From contig JACPMF010000020.1 in NCBI GenBank assembly GCA_016186145.1, positions 1 to 13,533 of the forward strand: a stretch of DNA of 13,533 nt, in the 5' to 3' direction. Origin of the DNA: Candidatus Sungiibacteriota bacterium. Lineage in GTDB: Bacteria; Patescibacteria; Paceibacteria; Sungbacterales; SURF-37. The notes under the pieces are model-generated. The model had not been told where the DNA came from. It searched no databases and saw only the letters and a program-made list of their open reading frames with translations. Shown piece after piece: positions 11,648 to 13,533 of the stretch; position 1 is the first letter of the stretch, and each line of letters opens with the position of its first letter. Position numbers and translations under genes: made by a program.

Positions 11648-13533
11648 ATGTATTTAAGCGACAACGAAAAAAGGGATATTCAGAAATATATAGAGGCGGG
11701 CAAGCCATTACCCGACAAATATCGCTTTTTGTTGTTTGAAGAGAAACAAGAAGTGGAGCTTGTATGGAATGGGAAGACAAACGAGGTAACGAACACAGTA
11801 TTGCCGTTTCAAGTTATCGAGCAAGTAGATGAGCCGCGTTCCGAAAAAACGAGAGAGGTGCAAGGATTGCTTTTCGGGGAAGGCGGACGACAGATTAAAG
11901 GTTGGACGAATAAACTCATTTGGGGAGACAACAAACTCATTCTTTCTTCGTTAAAGAATGGTCCTTTGCGACAGGAGATTGAAGAACAAGGAGGAATCAA
12001 ACTTGTCTATATTGATCCTCCGTTTGACGTTGGTGCTGATTTTTCAATGAATATTGAAATCGGCGACGAAGAATTCACCAAAAAACCAAATGTGCTTGAA
12101 GACCTTGCGTATCGCGATACTTGGGGTAGGGGTGCTGATAGTTGGATAGCGATGATGTATGAGCGACTATCTCTTATGAACGATCTCCTCGCGAAAAATG
12201 GGAGTATCTATATTCATTGCGACTGGAGAGTCAACTATTATTTGAGGTCAATTTTAGATGAAATCTTTGGAAAAGATCGTTTTAGGAATGAGATTGTGTG
12301 GCATTATGATGACAAATTTGCTACTGGCGGCGATGTCCTTGATAGAAACCACGACACTATAATTGCTTATACAAAATCGGAAGATATTATTGCGAACAAA
12401 TTGATGATTGATAAACCCCAACCGACTAAACGGGCGTTGAGGAAGAAAGTTGCTGGTAAAACGATAAACATTTTGGACGAACAAGGTAACAAAATTTACG
12501 CTACATATTCTGATAAAAAAGCTGATGACGTTTGGAGAATCGGAAGGACTATTTCAAGTCCTGACTATCCAACACAGAAACCCGAAGAGCTCATTAGACG
12601 AATATTGTTTATCGCCTCAAACGAAGGTGATCTTGTAGCAGATTTTTTCTGTGGGTCGGGTCAAATGGGGTATGTTGCCGAAAAGATGAATCGCAAATGG
12701 ATTATGTCTGACTTGGGCAAATTCGCTGTTCATACAACTCGTAAAAGAATTATTGGAGTTCAACGACAACTGAAAAAAGAAAATAAAGATTATCGTGCGT
12801 TTGAGATTCTCAATCTTGGAAAATATGAGCGACAACATTATGTCGGTATAAATCCGAATTTAAGAGAGGAAGAAAAACAGAAGCAAATCGCCCAAAAAGA
12901 AAAAGATTTTATTTCTCTAATACTCTCCGCATACAAGGCGGAAGCAACAGAAGGATTCAAAACTTTTCACGGCAAGAAAGGTTCTCGCCTCGTTTCCATA
13001 GGACCTATCAATTTGCCCGCCTCACGACTATTCGTTGAAGCCGTTATCAGCGAATGTATAGAAAAACACATCACAAAAGTTGATATTCTCGCCTTTGAAT
13101 TTGAGATGGGTTTATTCCCGCACATTCAGGAGGAAGCGAAGGGCAAAGGAGTTGATCTCGCTCTCAAATATATTCCCCGCGAAGTATTTGATAAAAGGGC
13201 GATAGAGAAGAATCAAGTCGTTTTTCACGATGTTTCGTATATTGAGGTTAAGCCGATTGTGAAAAAGAAAATTGTCGCCGTTGAGCTTACTGACTTTTCA
13301 GTTTTCTACAATCAGGACTCAATAAAAGAGGTTGAAGAAAATCTGAAAGCGGGCGGGAAAAAACTCGTGGTTGAGAACGGGCAAATTATTAAAATCGCAA
13401 AGGATAAGGACGGCGTTACGAGCCGCGAAGTTCTTACGAAAAAATGGACTGACTGGATAGACTATTGGGCGGTTGATTTCAATTTTGAAAGCAAGAAGGA
13501 AGTTATCCGCGTGAAGAACGAGCAAACGGGAGA
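11648..13533 (+). CDS. Adenine-specific DNA methyltransferase, beta class (type III Mod-like), 3' end outside window
   Basis: Open from ATG 11648 to the right edge (628 codons, no stop). Beta-class order is clear: the catalytic DPPF motif comes first (YIDPPFDVGADF, residues 123-126), then a variable target-recognition stretch (about 220-300), then the AdoMet-binding VADFFCGSGQMG (332-340). TQKPEELIRRI precedes the latter, as is usual in N6-adenine or N4-cytosine enzymes of this class. A long C-terminal part (400-628) has no recognised catalytic motif and resembles the extensions of Mod proteins that contact a Res helicase-nuclease. It starts 4 nt after the Xre gene without a visible Shine-Dalgarno, so coupling is likely. 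The modified base is inferred from the class. Whether a res gene follows cannot be seen. Confidence 0.88.
   Translation, partial: MYLSDNEKRDIQKYIEAGKPLPDKYRFLLFEEKQEVELVWNGKTNEVTNTVLPFQVIEQVDEPRSEKTREVQGLLFGEGGRQIKGWTNKLIWGDNKLILSSLKNGPLRQEIEEQGGIKLVYIDPPFDVGADFSMNIEIGDEEFTKKPNVLEDLAYRDTWGRGADSWIAMMYERLSLMNDLLAKNGSIYIHCDWRVNYYLRSILDEIFGKDRFRNEIVWHYDDKFATGGDVLDRNHDTIIAYTKSEDIIANKLMIDKPQPTKRALRKKVAGKTINILDEQGNKIYATYSDKKADDVWRIGRTISSPDYPTQKPEELIRRILFIASNEGDLVADFFCGSGQMGYVAEKMNRKWIMSDLGKFAVHTTRKRIIGVQRQLKKENKDYRAFEILNLGKYERQHYVGINPNLREEEKQKQIAQKEKDFISLILSAYKAEATEGFKTFHGKKGSRLVSIGPINLPASRLFVEAVISECIEKHITKVDILAFEFEMGLFPHIQEEAKGKGVDLALKYIPREVFDKRAIEKNQVVFHDVSYIEVKPIVKKKIVAVELTDFSVFYNQDSIKEVEENLKAGGKKLVVENGQIIKIAKDKDGVTSREVLTKKWTDWIDYWAVDFNFESKKEVIRVKNEQTG

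Larger units (their letters stand above)
9880..13533. mobile_element. Integrated element at tRNA-Asn (left part)
   Basis: Inferred from a serine recombinase directly abutting a tRNA 3' end, followed by a regulator and a DNA methyltransferase. The tRNA 3' exon (9880-9920) probably holds the attachment site, because the recombinase frame runs through it and the tRNA stays complete. The coding sequence right of 11.4 kb looks more AT-rich than that left of 9 kb. The other junction is outside the window, so the element's size and the exact crossover are unknown. Confidence 0.5.

Overview
The window reads like a chromosome segment of a small-genome bacterium, most likely a member of the Candidate Phyla Radiation (Patescibacteria). 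This is inferred from gene content and style: short intergenic spaces, many small membrane proteins of no recognised family, a very large secreted cysteine-repeat protein with Kazal-like and LamG domains, and a group I intron in a tRNA. No marker gene here proves the phylum.

Layout. From 1 to about 8.9 kb lies ordinary chromosome. A promoter at the left edge reads out of the window. A HIT-family protein (-) and an ASCH-domain protein (+) diverge, followed by a lone acyl-CoA dehydrogenase (+) and a two-gene set of tiny proteins (+). DNA polymerase IV (-) is convergent to these. Next come the 3 kb secreted mosaic protein and a small membrane protein (both -), a multi-pass membrane protein (+), and a STAS-like protein (-). 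Several genes end in clear hairpin terminators. Both large convergent junctions also hold a related CTTAAG-centred palindrome just after a stop codon.

From 8.93 to 9.92 kb lies the most unusual part. A promoter reads into two tandem structured units of about 155 nt. Each begins with the first bases of tRNA-Asn and ends with sequence antisense to that tRNA. They are followed by tRNA-Asn(GUU) itself, whose anticodon loop is split by a 549-nt group I intron (probably subgroup IA) encoding an HNH endonuclease.

From about 9.9 kb to the right edge lies an apparent integrated element. A large serine recombinase gene, broken by a one-base deletion, has a 3' end that runs antisense through the tRNA 3' half. 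Divergent from it are an Xre-type regulator and a beta-class adenine DNA methyltransferase (Mod-like) that continues past the window. The restriction partner and the far attachment site are not visible.

Recurring signals: boxA-like TGCTCTTTAAMA elements sit between -10 box and Shine-Dalgarno in five leaders. Exact 9-base DnaA boxes occur in three intergenic regions. Two genes have perfect extended -10 boxes only 5-6 nt before the ATG, which suggests leaderless mRNAs.
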